64,000 nt of DNA from Ostreococcus lucimarinus CCE9901 (GCF_000092065.1 NC_009357.1:248001-312000); one strand, 5' to 3'. Numbered from the stretch's first letter, positions 1-9,807 are shown. Notes: a model not told the origin generated them from the letters alone. A program made the numbers and translations.

Positions 1-511
1 TGCTGCAACGCCTCGGTCTCCGGCAACAAGATCGTCCCCCACAACAACTCCACGCTCGAATCCACGCTCGGCACCCCGACCACGCGCGCGCAAAACTCCC
101 CCACGGTCTCCCCATCGTACACCGGCATCTGCGACGCCTCGTAATCCGGCAACGGCTTCGCGCCCGCGTCGCTCGTCGTCCCTCCCGCGTCGTCGCGTCG
201 TCCCCGTCGTCCTCTCGTCGACGCCTATCCCTCGCGCGCGCGTCCGTTCCATCGTCAGTCCATCGCTCGCGTTCGACCGTCGCCCCTCCTCGTTCCTTTC
301 GCGTCGTTCGCATCGCGCGCTCGCGCCGCGCGCCCGCGCGCGTCGCGACGACATCGCGCCAATCCCTCGACGCGTTCGTTTCGCGCGCGCGTCGTTCGCC
401 CCGCGCGCGTCGTCCGCGCGCGCGCACCTTGGTGTCGATCGCGAGCGTCACGTGTCCGATCGGCGCGCGCGTCGCCGCGCGCCGACGCGCGTCGCGCGCG
501 TCGACGTCCAT
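1..511 (-). CDS. Unrecognised protein, two exons, 3' part beyond left edge
   Basis: Read on the minus strand, a short first exon (511-428) begins at an ATG and encodes 28 residues starting MDVDARDARRR and ending AIDTK. It is followed by a GTGCG donor. The intron (427-225) has an ACTGACG branch site at 259-253 and a TAG acceptor 30 nt beyond the branch A. Exon 2 starts at 224 in the same phase and stays open to base 1, with residues such as KPLPDYEASQMPVYDGETVG and a hydrophobic stretch near LLWGTILLPETEA. An in-frame stop lies just upstream of exon 2, so splicing is needed to reach an ATG. I do not recognise the family. The exon structure is inferred from splice motifs; codon use in exon 2 looks like the neighbours. 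Confidence 0.6.
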   Translation of the reverse strand, partial: MDVDARDARRRAATRAPIGHVTLAIDTKVRARGRRARGERRARETNASRDWRDVVATRAGARRERAMRTTRKERGGATVERERWTDDGTDARARDRRRREDDGDDATTREGRRATRARSRCRITRRRRCRCTMGRPWGSFARAWSGCRAWIRAWSCCGGRSCCRRPRRCS

Positions 512-956
512 CGCGCGACGCGACGCGCGCGACGCGACGCGGCGCGCGGAGATGTGCGCCCCGTCCCCTCGCGGGATGTTGCGGCGATCGCGCGGGCGCG
601 GCGATCGCGCGGGTCGGTCGAGTGGGTCGATCGATCGATCGATCGATCGGTGCGTGGGTCGATCGGGTGATCGGTCGGTCGGTGGGTGATCGGTCGGTGG
701 GTGGGTCGATCGATCGGTGGGTGGGTCGATCGATCGGTGGGTGGGTCGACTCGATCGATCGATCGGTGGATCGGTGGATCGATCGGTGGGTCGATCGATC
801 GATCGGTGGATGGGTCGATCGATCGATCGGTGGGCGGGTCGACTCGATCGATCGATCGATCGGGGCGATCGATCGGTCGGTCGGTCGGTCGGTCGGTCGC
901 GGCGACGCGACGCGCGACGCGCGAGACCGCGACGACGACGACGGGGCGGCGGCGAC
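512..956. repeat. Divergent promoter region with a GATC/GGTC repeat tract
   Basis: This 445-bp gap separates the start of the left-edge gene from the start of the Prx-like/fibrillin gene. From about 612 to 899 it is almost entirely built from GATC, GGTC and GGTG tetranucleotides, with 25-30 bp higher-order units such as GATCGGTGGGTGGGTCGATC. A four-base period keeps several frames open on both strands, giving artificial Arg-Ser-Ile-Asp translations. These are low-complexity readings, not genes. Confidence 0.85.
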
Positions 957-2525
957 ATGGCGCGCGCGACGGCGGCGCGCGGCGCGGGACGCGCGGTGGA
1001 CGCGCGCGCGGGCGCGCGACGCGGGACGCGCGCGACGCGCGTCGCGCGGGCGACGCGCGCGAACCGCGCGACGACGACGACGTCATCCGCAACGGCGACG
1101 TCCGACGCGGCCGTGGACGCGTTGGAGGCGCTGCGCGAGGTGAAAATCGCGCGCGCGGTGGATGGGGTCGAGGTCGACGCGGTCGGGGACGCGATCGCGC
1201 GCGAGGGACGCGTGGCGGCGCTGTTTTTGACGCAGTTTGGGGATTTCGATTCGTGGGAGCTCGCGCAGCGATTGGTGGACGATTTGGACGCGATGAAACG
1301 GGCGGGCGTGCGCGTGGTGGCGATCGGGATCGGGAGCGCGGACGCGGCGAGGGAGTTCTCGAAGCGCACGAGGTTTCCGCTGGAGAATTTGTACGCGGAT
1401 GAGGGAGGGAAGTGTCACGAGGCGCTCGGTTTCGCGCCGGGACTCGGACGCGCGGGAGGGGATTTCGCGTGGATGGAAGACAAGACGCCGTTTGTGAACG
1501 GGTACGCGAAATTGTTGCTGATGTGCGCGGGGATTGGGTCGCCCGGGACGCTTCCGGCGGTGTTCGGGGGGTATTTTGGGTCGAAATATAAGGATGAAAT
1601 CTTTGTGGAAGGAAGCAACCTGGACGTTCCGGCGATTCGCAAGGCGATGAAACTCACGCTCGGAGACGGTTACTTGCGGCCTTTTGAGCTTGCAACGTTG
1701 CGATTGAACAACATGATTCAAATTCTCAATAACTGGGAAGCGTTGACGCCGAAGGATAGCAACTTGTTGGTGCAGCGCGGTGGGGTCATCGTCTTCGACG
1801 ACGGGAAAGCTGCGTTCAGACACGACGATCAAGGGATTTTAGGATTCTGTCCCGCCGCTCGTGTCGTGGAAAAGGCTTTGAGTGACGATCCGTCGGCGAA
1901 GCCGGATCCCGTGAAGACGTTGCACCTCGCCGCAGAGTCGCGACGGGCGTACGTGGACGATATTTTCACCTCCATCTCTGCGCTCGAAAAGTCCAAAGAC
2001 AAGGACAACGTCAAAGGCGAGGAATTGACCGGTCAGTGGCGATTGATTTACACCACGGGAACAAAGAAAGTTGCGGCGAACGTCAATCGAACGGGTGGTG
2101 GGAGCTACTTTCCCATTCCCGCCGTGCAGTCGTTTGACTTGAACTCGGGACGCATTCGCAACGGAATCTACCTCGGCCCTATTAAGTTCTTTTTCGACGG
2201 ACCATTCATCTGGCGCGAAAAGTTGGACATGTTGGAATTCACTTTTACGCGCGTGAGCTTAGCGCTCGGTTCCCTAGGACCGTGGTCGAAGGATATAGAC
2301 GACGGCAAATGGGAAGCCGTGAAAGCCGCCGAGCAAAGCGCGAGCTCTGGGCAAGGTAACATAGAGAAATCGGACGTAAAAGCATCCAAGCCCGGTGCCA
2401 ATCCTTTCTTCAAGTTCGTGTACACCGACGATAAGTGCATCGCCGCGCGAGGTCGAGGCGGTGGCTTGGCGTTGTGGGCTCGCGTCGGCGAGCCCGAGAC
2501 GGATGCTCAAGAACAGCAGCAATAA
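957..2525 (+). CDS. Plastid Prx-like (AhpC/TSA-2 type) and PAP/fibrillin fusion protein
   Basis: The product is 522 residues from the ATG at 957. Residues 1-50 are rich in Arg, Ala and Thr and read as a chloroplast transit peptide. Residues about 55-290 match peroxiredoxin-like (PRXL2/AhpC-TSA-2) proteins, with ALFLTQFGDFDSWELAQRL, a VVAIGIGS strand and FPLENLYAD. The usual redox cysteine position reads Gly-Asp-Phe-Asp, so peroxidase activity is doubtful. The C-terminal part, about 320-515, resembles plastid lipid-associated PAP/fibrillin: LTGQWRLIYTT near its start and IAARGRGGGLALWARV at its end. Fibrillins bind lipids in thylakoids and plastoglobules. The frame is open upstream into the GATC repeat, so the first ATG after the repeat was chosen. 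It ends 5 bp before the stop of the convergent HEAT gene. Confidence 0.85.
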   Translation: MARATAARGAGRAVDARAGARRGTRATRVARATRANRATTTTSSATATSDAAVDALEALREVKIARAVDGVEVDAVGDAIAREGRVAALFLTQFGDFDSWELAQRLVDDLDAMKRAGVRVVAIGIGSADAAREFSKRTRFPLENLYADEGGKCHEALGFAPGLGRAGGDFAWMEDKTPFVNGYAKLLLMCAGIGSPGTLPAVFGGYFGSKYKDEIFVEGSNLDVPAIRKAMKLTLGDGYLRPFELATLRLNNMIQILNNWEALTPKDSNLLVQRGGVIVFDDGKAAFRHDDQGILGFCPAARVVEKALSDDPSAKPDPVKTLHLAAESRRAYVDDIFTSISALEKSKDKDNVKGEELTGQWRLIYTTGTKKVAANVNRTGGGSYFPIPAVQSFDLNSGRIRNGIYLGPIKFFFDGPFIWREKLDMLEFTFTRVSLALGSLGPWSKDIDDGKWEAVKAAEQSASSGQGNIEKSDVKASKPGANPFFKFVYTDDKCIAARGRGGGLALWARVGEPETDAQEQQQ

Positions 2526-2530
2526 AGTTG

Positions 2531-3595
2531 TCAATAAAACTGTTGTACGTGCGCGCTAATCATGCACTTTTCCACTTCGATCGCTCGTCGCTTCGTATTT
2601 TCATCGAAAGTTTCCACCGCGAGCACCTCTTGTAAACCTTCGCGCACGTTTGGGACAAACTGTGTCGCTCGCTCTCCGGCGACGCGCAGCGCAGCCTCCA
2701 ACAAATCCAACACTCGCCGCACGACATCTTCGCGCCAACCGACGCTGGCGTGCGCGCTGAGCTCATTGAGCGCTGGAACGAGCACGTCGCCGAGGTGTCG
2801 ACACACCAAATCTTCAAAATCCTCCGCCGAGGAATGCGCGACTTCTTCGCCCACGGCGCGCACGTCGTCGATGTCATCCTTCAACGCACCGAGTATGTAA
2901 GGAAGCACTCGCGGCATTTGATCATCGCGACGGACATTAACAATCGTTCCACATAATCGAATGAATTCCATGCGCACGAGTGGCGATCGATCGCACGCGA
3001 GCGCGCCAAAATAGTTCACGCGACGACTGTCGTCGTCGCCTCGATATCCGCCACCCGTGAGATGAAAAGCGACGTCGTCGTACCCGCTCGCCGACATCGT
3101 CTCCCGCAGCGCGCACAGCGCGTGTTGACGCACTTTACTCGAACGATGCGTCAAGCTCGGCGCGATTATTTCGCGCACCACGACGACGGCGTCGGCTCGA
3201 TCTCGCGCCGCCGCGCGCGCCGCGCCGAGCGCCGAAATCGCCACCTCCGCGCACTCCTCTCTCGCGCACCCCCCGAGCGCGCGCACCACCGCATCGCGCG
3301 CGTCCGCATCCAGCGCCAAAAACGTCGACGTCGACGGCATCGCGCGCACCCTCTCCAAAATCCTCCCCATCGCTCGCGCCGCGCTCTCGCGCGCCTCCTC
3401 GCGCGCCTCCTCCCCTCGCGCCAGTCTCCCTCCCAGCCGCACCAGCGCCTCGCGCGCCTCCTCCCTCGTCGCGCTCGCCGCCATCCATCCCACCGTCTCG
3501 CACGCCCGCGCGCGCGCCTCCCCGTCCCGCCCCCCTCCCGCCGCCGTCTCCAGCGCCCGCGCCCGCGCCTCCCGAGTCAACGCCGAAACGTCCAT
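2531..3595 (-). CDS. HEAT-repeat protein, DNAAF5 (HEATR2)-like
   Basis: The product is 354 residues from the ATG at 3595 (MDVSALTREARARALE). The whole length reads as alpha-helical HEAT repeats, for example THRSSKVRQHALCALRETM, DRSPLVRMEFIRLCGTIV and LPYILGALKDDIDDVRAVG. The order and wording of these repeats resemble the middle and C-terminal part of DNAAF5/HEATR2, a cytoplasmic factor for pre-assembly of axonemal dynein arms. It is shorter than animal DNAAF5 (about 850 residues). Other HEAT proteins remain possible, so the orthology is tentative. The open frame continues upstream of 3595 only through Arg-rich low-complexity codons, which were excluded. Confidence 0.7.
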   Translation of the reverse strand: MDVSALTREARARALETAAGGGRDGEARARACETVGWMAASATREEAREALVRLGGRLARGEEAREEARESAARAMGRILERVRAMPSTSTFLALDADARDAVVRALGGCAREECAEVAISALGAARAAARDRADAVVVVREIIAPSLTHRSSKVRQHALCALRETMSASGYDDVAFHLTGGGYRGDDDSRRVNYFGALACDRSPLVRMEFIRLCGTIVNVRRDDQMPRVLPYILGALKDDIDDVRAVGEEVAHSSAEDFEDLVCRHLGDVLVPALNELSAHASVGWREDVVRRVLDLLEAALRVAGERATQFVPNVREGLQEVLAVETFDENTKRRAIEVEKCMISAHVQQFY

Positions 3596-4123
3596 TCGCG
3601 TCCTCGCCCCCCTCGCGCGTCGCGCGTCGTCGTCGCGTCGGCGTCGCGATCGCGGCGACGCGCGGTCGACGCGACGTTCGCGTCGCACCGCGCGCGCGTC
3701 GCGCGTCGTCGCCCGCGCGCGCCGGCGTCGCGTCGCCCGCGCGTCGCCCCGATCGCGACGATCCGGCGACGCCGACGCGACGATCGACGTCGCGCGCGCG
3801 GGCGCGCGGGCGCGAAATACCCATACACACGGATCCGAAACCACCATCACGCGCGCGGACCCGAGACACCGATAAAGCGGACCGCGCGCGCGAGATCACG
3901 CGTTTAACGTGCGCTCGACGCTATAAACGTGGATGGACGAAACGCACGAAAAACGGCGCGGCGCGCGCCGATCGGGCGAGGGGAACGAAGCGCGGGAAAC
4001 GAATCGGCGCGACGGCAAAACGGCGCGCGCGACGACGACGCGAGGCGCCGACGACGCGCGACGACGACGCGACGCGACGCGACGCGTTGATTCGCGGCGA
4101 ACGCGCGCGGTCGGGATCGGGAG
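3596..4123. promoter_or_regulatory. Divergent intergenic region, 528 bp
   Basis: This region separates the start codons of the DNAAF5-like gene (minus) and the WD40 gene (plus). It is rich in CG and CGCG dinucleotides. A TATAAA on the plus strand lies at 3922-3927, about 200 bp before the WD40 start. The open frames here are compositional and read as Arg-Ala strings. No gene was recognised. Confidence 0.6.
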
Positions 4124-6040
4124 ATGGCGCGCGGCGCGAGCGCGACGCGACGAAGAAGCGCGCGATCGAGCGCGAAGGGGACGAAGGCGATGGGTGATTC
4201 GGAGGACGGACGCGGGGGGGGGTGCGAGACGGGCGCGGGAGAGGCGACGGAGACGTTTAACTTTACGCCGATTAACGCGATGCGATCGCTGGAGAACGTG
4301 GAGCTGAGCGCGGAGCGCGAGGGAGGGATGGGGAAGCGCGCGAGGCGGGCGTCGACGCCGGCGGCGAAGAAGGCGAAGGACGGGGAGAATTTTGATACCG
4401 CCGACGTGGAGGCGACGACGACGACGACGACGACGACGGATAGCTTCACGTTTGCGATGCAAGGGGATAGGAGTGAGTCGAAGACGTTTTGGGCGACGCA
4501 GAGCGAACAGAAGCGGTTGGCGCCGTTGGCGCACACGAACGGCCTACCGCCGACGCCGGCGGTTTATAACGCGGTGCCGTGGCCGAGCTCGATCCCCCTT
4601 CGTGAAAAGTCACCACTTCGTGGTGTTCCGGCGATGTACAGTAATGCGTGTGTGACGCCGGACGGGCGCGAGTTTCAGGGACGCGTGCAGGGCGCGACGG
4701 TGTCTGCTCGAATGTCACCGCTCGTCATGGAACCTTTGGCGACGACACCCAAGGAACTTGCAGCGCAGTTGGTCGAAGTCAAGCGTGAGATTGCAAAGCG
4801 ACAAAGCGAAGCGGTCGATGTCACACGCGCTTTGCGTCAACTTCAAAGCGAGGAAGCGGACCTGTACGCCAGAGCCGCGGCGATTCAGCGACAGTTACTC
4901 GAGTGCACGAGCGACGAACAACCGTATGACTTGAATGTTACGGTACCGTCTAAAGGGGTGGCAAAATTGATAACTCTCGAAAACGAGATACATTCGAACG
5001 AAGAGACGCAGAGACGAGTCGTGCGCGAGGAAGGCTCGCCACTGAATGATCAGCAGCCGTCGACGTCTGAAATCGCCGTAAACGCTATGCAACCATTTCA
5101 AAAGCTGGATGTGCGAAAGTCATTGATTTCCCTCGATTTTATCGATGGTCCGGGTGGCTTATCACTTTTGACTGCAAGCGCTGACGACTGTCTCCGCTTG
5201 TGGGCACCCGACAGCCGAAAGCCAGCGGCACTCATGCGCGCACCCAGGGGCATGAGTGCGACGACGGTCATGAACGAGCGCATCGTTTGCGTGGGTACAG
5301 ATATGGGACAAATCGTGCAAATGGATCTCGCTACTGGCCAAATTTTTGGTGCGCTTACGCAAGGCGAACACGCGGCACCGTGGAGCGTGAAGACGCTCAC
5401 CAAGGTTGGCCGAGACGCGGAGCAACTCGTCGCCGCGGCGGGCTCGGGCGGCGACATCAAGGTCTGGGACGCACGCATCGCCATGAATGGCGGGGCTCCG
5501 ATGGTGATGTACTCACATGGTGCATCCGAGATTCGCGGGCTTTCGTTTTCATCAGACGGTCGTACCGTCGTCGCCGCGGCCTCGAACGATTTGCGCGTTT
5601 TTGACTTGCGCATGAACGGGCGTTCTACGCGAATGAACGTCGCGAGTGATTCGCAACCCTCGTGGACGTCTGTCTTGCATGATGCATCAACGAGTGAGAT
5701 CATCACAACATCTAGTGTAGGCGACGTATATGCGTGGTCTACCGCTGCGCCGTATCCGTTGTCGCGAACCGTCGCCAAAGCGTGTGCGCCAAACTCTGGC
5801 GCCGCCATCGCAACCGCGGGCGCCCTGCTCTGCGCTTCTGGCGCCGACGCGAGCGACGTGGACTTCGTTCGGCATTCATCCGGCGAAATTGTCGCTCGCT
5901 GGTCTCCCGAATCCACCGAACGCGCGTGCGTCACGTGTGTCGCCGTCAGCGACGTCGGCGCTCGAGCGCAGCCCTACGCCGCAGGTTCCTTCGCCGCAGG
6001 CACTGCCTCCGGCACCGTCGTCGTCTTTGCCTCGTCGTAA
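4124..6040 (+). CDS. WD40-repeat protein with N-terminal coiled coil
   Basis: The product is 638 residues. The N-terminal 270 residues are low complexity (including a run of eight Thr) and contain a predicted coiled coil around PKELAAQLVEVKREIAKRQS and LRQLQSEEADLYARAAAIQRQ. The C-terminal half, from about residue 325, is a WD40 propeller with blades ending in LRLWAPD, IKVWDARIA, LRVFDLRMN and VYAWSTA. Such propellers act as protein-binding platforms. I cannot assign the subfamily. A second in-frame ATG at 4190 is an alternative start. The gene lies between the divergent DNAAF5-like gene and a small basic protein on the same strand. Confidence 0.85.
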   Translation: MARGASATRRRSARSSAKGTKAMGDSEDGRGGGCETGAGEATETFNFTPINAMRSLENVELSAEREGGMGKRARRASTPAAKKAKDGENFDTADVEATTTTTTTTDSFTFAMQGDRSESKTFWATQSEQKRLAPLAHTNGLPPTPAVYNAVPWPSSIPLREKSPLRGVPAMYSNACVTPDGREFQGRVQGATVSARMSPLVMEPLATTPKELAAQLVEVKREIAKRQSEAVDVTRALRQLQSEEADLYARAAAIQRQLLECTSDEQPYDLNVTVPSKGVAKLITLENEIHSNEETQRRVVREEGSPLNDQQPSTSEIAVNAMQPFQKLDVRKSLISLDFIDGPGGLSLLTASADDCLRLWAPDSRKPAALMRAPRGMSATTVMNERIVCVGTDMGQIVQMDLATGQIFGALTQGEHAAPWSVKTLTKVGRDAEQLVAAAGSGGDIKVWDARIAMNGGAPMVMYSHGASEIRGLSFSSDGRTVVAAASNDLRVFDLRMNGRSTRMNVASDSQPSWTSVLHDASTSEIITTSSVGDVYAWSTAAPYPLSRTVAKACAPNSGAAIATAGALLCASGADASDVDFVRHSSGEIVARWSPESTERACVTCVAVSDVGARAQPYAAGSFAAGTASGTVVVFASS

Positions 6041-6291
6041 ACAAGCAACCGAAGAAAGAATGGAAACTCGCCTACGTTTTAATCGATCAATCAATCATTC
6101 AACAAGTCTTCGCACACGCGCTCGTGCCCGCGCGCGAGGTAGAAAATCACAAGCGTCGACCATATTTTTGCGGTCTAGCTCTCGTATGCGCAATCAGTGT
6201 GGCACATGATACTAAAATACTTTTACCACTGGGGCCGGTCGCCGTTTTCGTCGCGGAAAGTCGAACCGTTTACGCACACGCGCGCGCCGGT

Positions 6292-6750
6292 ATGCGTCTT
6301 AGCCACGTCAACGACCGGAAGTCGACCGGAACGCGCGATGACGACGGAAACGACGACGATCCCTCCAATAAAGGGGGGTCGAAACGCCGCGCGTTGTCGA
6401 TGGAAACCGCCATCAATACGGCAGTCACGGCGACGGCGGCGGCGACGAAAGACGCGCGAGTTAAAGGCGAAGAGGTCTTAACGGAGTCCACACCCCTCGA
6501 GGTGGATCGTGCGATGAGCGAGCGAAGCGGTGCAAAGGAACATCTCGTTCACGCCGTGAAAAATCCAAAGCGGCGTCGGCGCGGTCGCCGCACGCCACCG
6601 TTGAGCGAGCGTCCGAAGACGTTGAGCGGGGCAATTCGTGAGATCCGCGCCACATTGGTCGATCCAACGATAGCAAAGCTCGAATTCTATCGGGAAAAGA
6701 TATCCGGCGCCGCGGGCCAGGAGGAAGGTGGAGACACGACCGAGCCGTGA
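6292..6750 (+). CDS. Hypothetical small basic protein
   Basis: An open frame of 152 residues starts at MRLSHVNDRKS. It has an acidic/low-complexity N-terminus, a central Ala-Thr-rich helix, a basic cluster (NPKRRRRGRRTPP) resembling a nuclear localisation signal, and a possible helix at the C-terminus (TLSGAIREIRATLVDPTIAKL). No family is recognised. Support is modest: the frame is longer than expected by chance between genes and its composition matches coding DNA. An upstream exon cannot be excluded. The opposite-strand open frames here are less convincing. Confidence 0.42.
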   Translation: MRLSHVNDRKSTGTRDDDGNDDDPSNKGGSKRRALSMETAINTAVTATAAATKDARVKGEEVLTESTPLEVDRAMSERSGAKEHLVHAVKNPKRRRRGRRTPPLSERPKTLSGAIREIRATLVDPTIAKLEFYREKISGAAGQEEGGDTTEP

Positions 6751-7044
6751 GCGTCGCCGCGACCGACGGCGACCCCCTCGCCCGGACGCCGGGCGCTCGA
6801 GCGCCAAGACACATCAACACACATCAACACACATCAACACGAGTAAACACGATTAATATCCTGTGTTTTACTATCTTAGCATCGTAGACAACGTCGGTAG
6901 CTGACGTACGTATTAATATAGACGGTAAAACACTACTACTGTACTGTGGGTGAACCACCCCGCCCCAGCGGTCGGTCGGTCGGTCGATCGATCGATCGTC
7001 GTCGACGACGCCGCACAATCAGCCCGGCGGCCCGCGACGGAACC
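6751..7044. promoter_or_regulatory. CCT5 upstream region with hairpin, 10-bp repeat and GATC tract
   Basis: Three structures lie in this gap. At 6779-6795 there is a hairpin with 7-bp arms CGCCCGG/CCGGGCG and a 3-base loop; it overlaps a 14-bp perfect palindrome GGCGCTCGAGCGCC at 6792-6805. At 6811-6840 there are three exact copies of the 10-mer ACATCAACAC, with a degenerate fourth. At 6970-7003 there is a GGTC/GATC tetranucleotide tract about 40 bp before the CCT5 start codon. Confidence 0.7.
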
Positions 7045-9014
7045 ATGTCGCTGGCGTTCGATGAGTTCGGGCGACCGTTCATCATCATCAAGGTGCGAGG
7101 GCGACGAACGAGCCGTCGCGGTATCCGCGCGCGCGGCGGACGAACGAACGGACGCGCGCGCGCGACGTGCGCGCGCGATGGTGAAGGACTCGCGCGATGC
7201 GATCGGGACACTGACGCTGGAACGCGTTTGTCGTTTACGCGATGCAGGAACAAGGAGCGAAAACGCGCGTGCGCGGGATCGATGCTCAGAAAGCGAACAT
7301 CGCGGCGGCGAAGAGCGTCGCTCGAACGCTTCGGTCTTCGCTCGGGCCAAAGGTGAGATGAAGACGCGGCGACGCGCGCGACGTTTGACTTTTTCGTAAA
7401 GCGAAGCGAGACGCGATTCATTCGCGCGGCGACTGACGAGAGGCGACGCGATGTCGCGAAATATCGTAGGGTATGGATAAGATTTTACAGTCTGGCGACG
7501 GCGACATCACGATAAGTGCGTGTGCGATTTCGAAACTCGAGGCGAAGCGCTCGCGAGGTTTGACTTTCGAACGCGATGACTGACGGTCATTTTATCTCGC
7601 AGCAAATGATGGAGCGACTATTTTGGATCAAATGGAAGTCGAACATGAGATCGGTAAGCTCATGGTTGAGCTGTCCAAGTCGCAGGACTACGAGATCGGT
7701 GATGGGACGACCGGCGTGGTGGTTTTAGCGGGCGCGCTGTTGGAGCAAGCCGAGTCACTTCTTGACCGCGGTATCCATCCCCTTCGAATCGCGGAAGGCT
7801 ACGAGATGGCGTCCAAGGTGGCGACAAAGGAGCTGGCAAGAATCAGCGAAAAGTTCGAATTCGATGCGGAGAATATCGAACCGTTAATTCAAACGTGTAT
7901 GACGACGCTGAGTAGTAAGATTGTGAACCGGTGCAAGCGCGAAATGGCAGAGATTTGCGTGAAGGCTGTGATGGCGGTGGCCGACTTAGAACGTAAGGAT
8001 GTGAACTTAGACTTGATTAAGGTTGAAGGCAAGGTGGGCGGCAAGCTAGAAGATACCATGTTGGTGAACGGTATCGTGTTGGACAAGGACATCAGCCACC
8101 CGCAGATGGCGAAGGAGATTAAGGACGCAAAGATCGCCATCTTGACTTGCCCTTTTGAGCCGCCAAAGCCGAAGACGAAGCACAAGATTGAAATCGACAC
8201 GGCGGAAAAGTACGAGGAGCTCCGTCAGCAAGAAGAAAAGTACTTTAACGACATGGTGAAGCAATGCAAGGACTGTGGCGCGACGCTCGTCATTTGCCAG
8301 TGGGGTTTTGATGACGAGGCAAATTCGATGCTCATGCAGCAAAAGCTTCCCGCCATTCGCTGGGTCGGTGGTGTCGAGCTTGAGCTTTTGGCTATCGCCA
8401 CTGGCGGTCGTATCGTACCGCGATTCACGGAGTTAACGCCAGAGAAACTCGGTTCAGCGGGCATGGTGAAGGAGGTTTCGTTTGGAACGACTAAGGAACG
8501 CATGGTAATCATTGAAGACTGCGCCGCGAGCAAAGCGGTCACAGTCTTCGTGCGCGGCGGCAACAAAATGATGGTTGATGAAACGAAGCGTTCTCTGCAT
8601 GACGCGATCTGTGTTGCTCGCAACTTGGTTCGATCGAACAACATTGTGTACGGCGGCGGTTCTGCTGAAGTTGCGTGCGCAATCGCCGTCGAGGAGGAAG
8701 CCGACAAGATTCCAAGCGTCGAGCAATACGCCATGCGCGCCTTCGCGGACGCTCTTGACGCTGTTCCGAACGCTTTGGCCGAAAACAGCGGCCTTCCTCC
8801 GATCGAGAGCGTGGCCACGATCAAGGCGCAGCAATTGAAGGACAAGAATCCGTTCCTCGGCGTCGACTGCAAAGAAATTGGCACCAACGACATGAAGTCT
8901 CAGGGCGTGTTCGAGACTCTCATCGGCAAGCAGCAACAAATTTTGCTCGCCACGCAAGTCGTCAAGCTCATTCTCAAGATTGACGACGTAATCTTAGCGG
9001 GAGAAGGGCAGTAG
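7045..9014 (+). CDS. CCT5: CCT5, epsilon subunit of the TRiC/CCT chaperonin, four exons
   Basis: The exons are 7045-7092, 7248-7352, 7470-7515 and 7603-9014, together encoding 536 residues, the normal length for CCT5. Exon 1 gives [16 protein letters not shown], exon 2 ends SLGPK, exon 3 begins GMDKILQ, and splicing in phase 1 restores the NDGATIL motif across the third junction. GDGTTGVVV and the apical and equatorial parts follow in exon 4. The TRiC ring folds actin, tubulin and WD40 proteins in the cytosol. Introns have GTGCG, GTGAG and GTGCG donors, each with an ACTGACG branch site (7210, 7432 and 7579). Family membership is certain, and the epsilon assignment rests on near-identity of the N-terminus to plant and animal CCT5. 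The compact 5' introns may influence expression, but no direct signal is seen. Confidence 0.97.
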
Positions 9015-9132
9015 TCGCCTTCTCTTCATTCAACACTTTATGAATAGACAGCCAACCGACGCGCGTCACTCCCCGCACTCCCACTCCCTTCACGATCGAA
9101 GTCCTCCACCTCGCGCGCGCGCGCGGACGAGG

Positions 9133-9807
9133 ATGCTCATCATCGACATCATCGACCACGTCGCCGCGCGGCGTCTCTTCCCCGAGCTCCGCGCCGCGCA
9201 CGTCGAATGTTTTCCGAACGATGTCCCGAACGACGAGTGCGTCCCGAACGATGGCGAGACCGAGGACGCCTTCTTCGATCGCGTCACCTGGCTCCACGAA
9301 GAGCGCGAAACAACGTGGTTCGTCCTGCGCGAGCTCGATGCGCGCGGACGTCGCGGTGCGATCGTCGGTTTTGCGTGTGGGTGCGCGTACGCGGATAGCT
9401 GGTACGGCGCGCACCTGGGCGTCGTCCCGAGACGGCGAGGCGAAGGGCTTGGATCGTATCTCATGTACGTTTCGCAGGCGCACGCGGGGAAATTAGGTAT
9501 CACTCGGTTGCAGGCGAGCGTGGAGGTGGATGGGAAGATCGGGCGAGGACGGTTGCTGAAGTATTACGAAAGGCACGGTGCTCGCGCGGTGGAGACGGGC
9601 TTTGGGAGCACAGGGTCGGTGGCGGCGAGCGTGATTCGGATAGAGAGAGCGTTTACGTTAGAGGTGGCGTTGAGGGAACTAGAAGATTCAGAGCGACGAG
9701 TGCGTGGATCAGCGCACTCGAGGAGTCGAAGCAATCGGTGGTTTGTCGCGGCGGCGATGACGGTTGTTTGCGTCGTCCTTCAAAAGCTGAGGTCTAGAAG
9801 GAAATAG
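9133..9807 (+). CDS. GNAT-family acetyltransferase with C-terminal membrane tail
   Basis: From the ATG at 9133 the product is 224 residues. The acetyl-CoA binding motif of GNAT enzymes is clear: LGVVP at 95-99, then RRRGEGLGS at 100-108, followed by a helix and a C-terminal KYYERHGA motif typical of the GNAT fold. Residues about 203-217 (WFVAAAMTVVCVVLQ) form a hydrophobic segment followed by basic residues, suggesting a tail-anchored membrane protein. The acetyl acceptor is unknown. An in-frame ATG at 9040 would add 31 Pro/Arg-rich residues but lies only 25 bp after the CCT5 stop, so the later ATG is preferred. Confidence 0.8.
   Translation: MLIIDIIDHVAARRLFPELRAAHVECFPNDVPNDECVPNDGETEDAFFDRVTWLHEERETTWFVLRELDARGRRGAIVGFACGCAYADSWYGAHLGVVPRRRGEGLGSYLMYVSQAHAGKLGITRLQASVEVDGKIGRGRLLKYYERHGARAVETGFGSTGSVAASVIRIERAFTLEVALRELEDSERRVRGSAHSRSRSNRWFVAAAMTVVCVVLQKLRSRRK

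Noticed and set aside
429-1143. Several open frames on both strands with Arg-Ser-Ile-Asp repeats
   Set aside because: They are translations of the GATC/GGTC tetranucleotide tract, which lacks stops in several frames. There is no real protein composition.
957-2525. Selenoprotein (SelU/PRXL2 type)
   Set aside because: There is no in-frame TGA at the active-site position and no Cys either, so selenocysteine use is not supported.
5098-5934. A 278-codon minus-strand frame
   Set aside because: Antisense shadow of the WD40 repeats.
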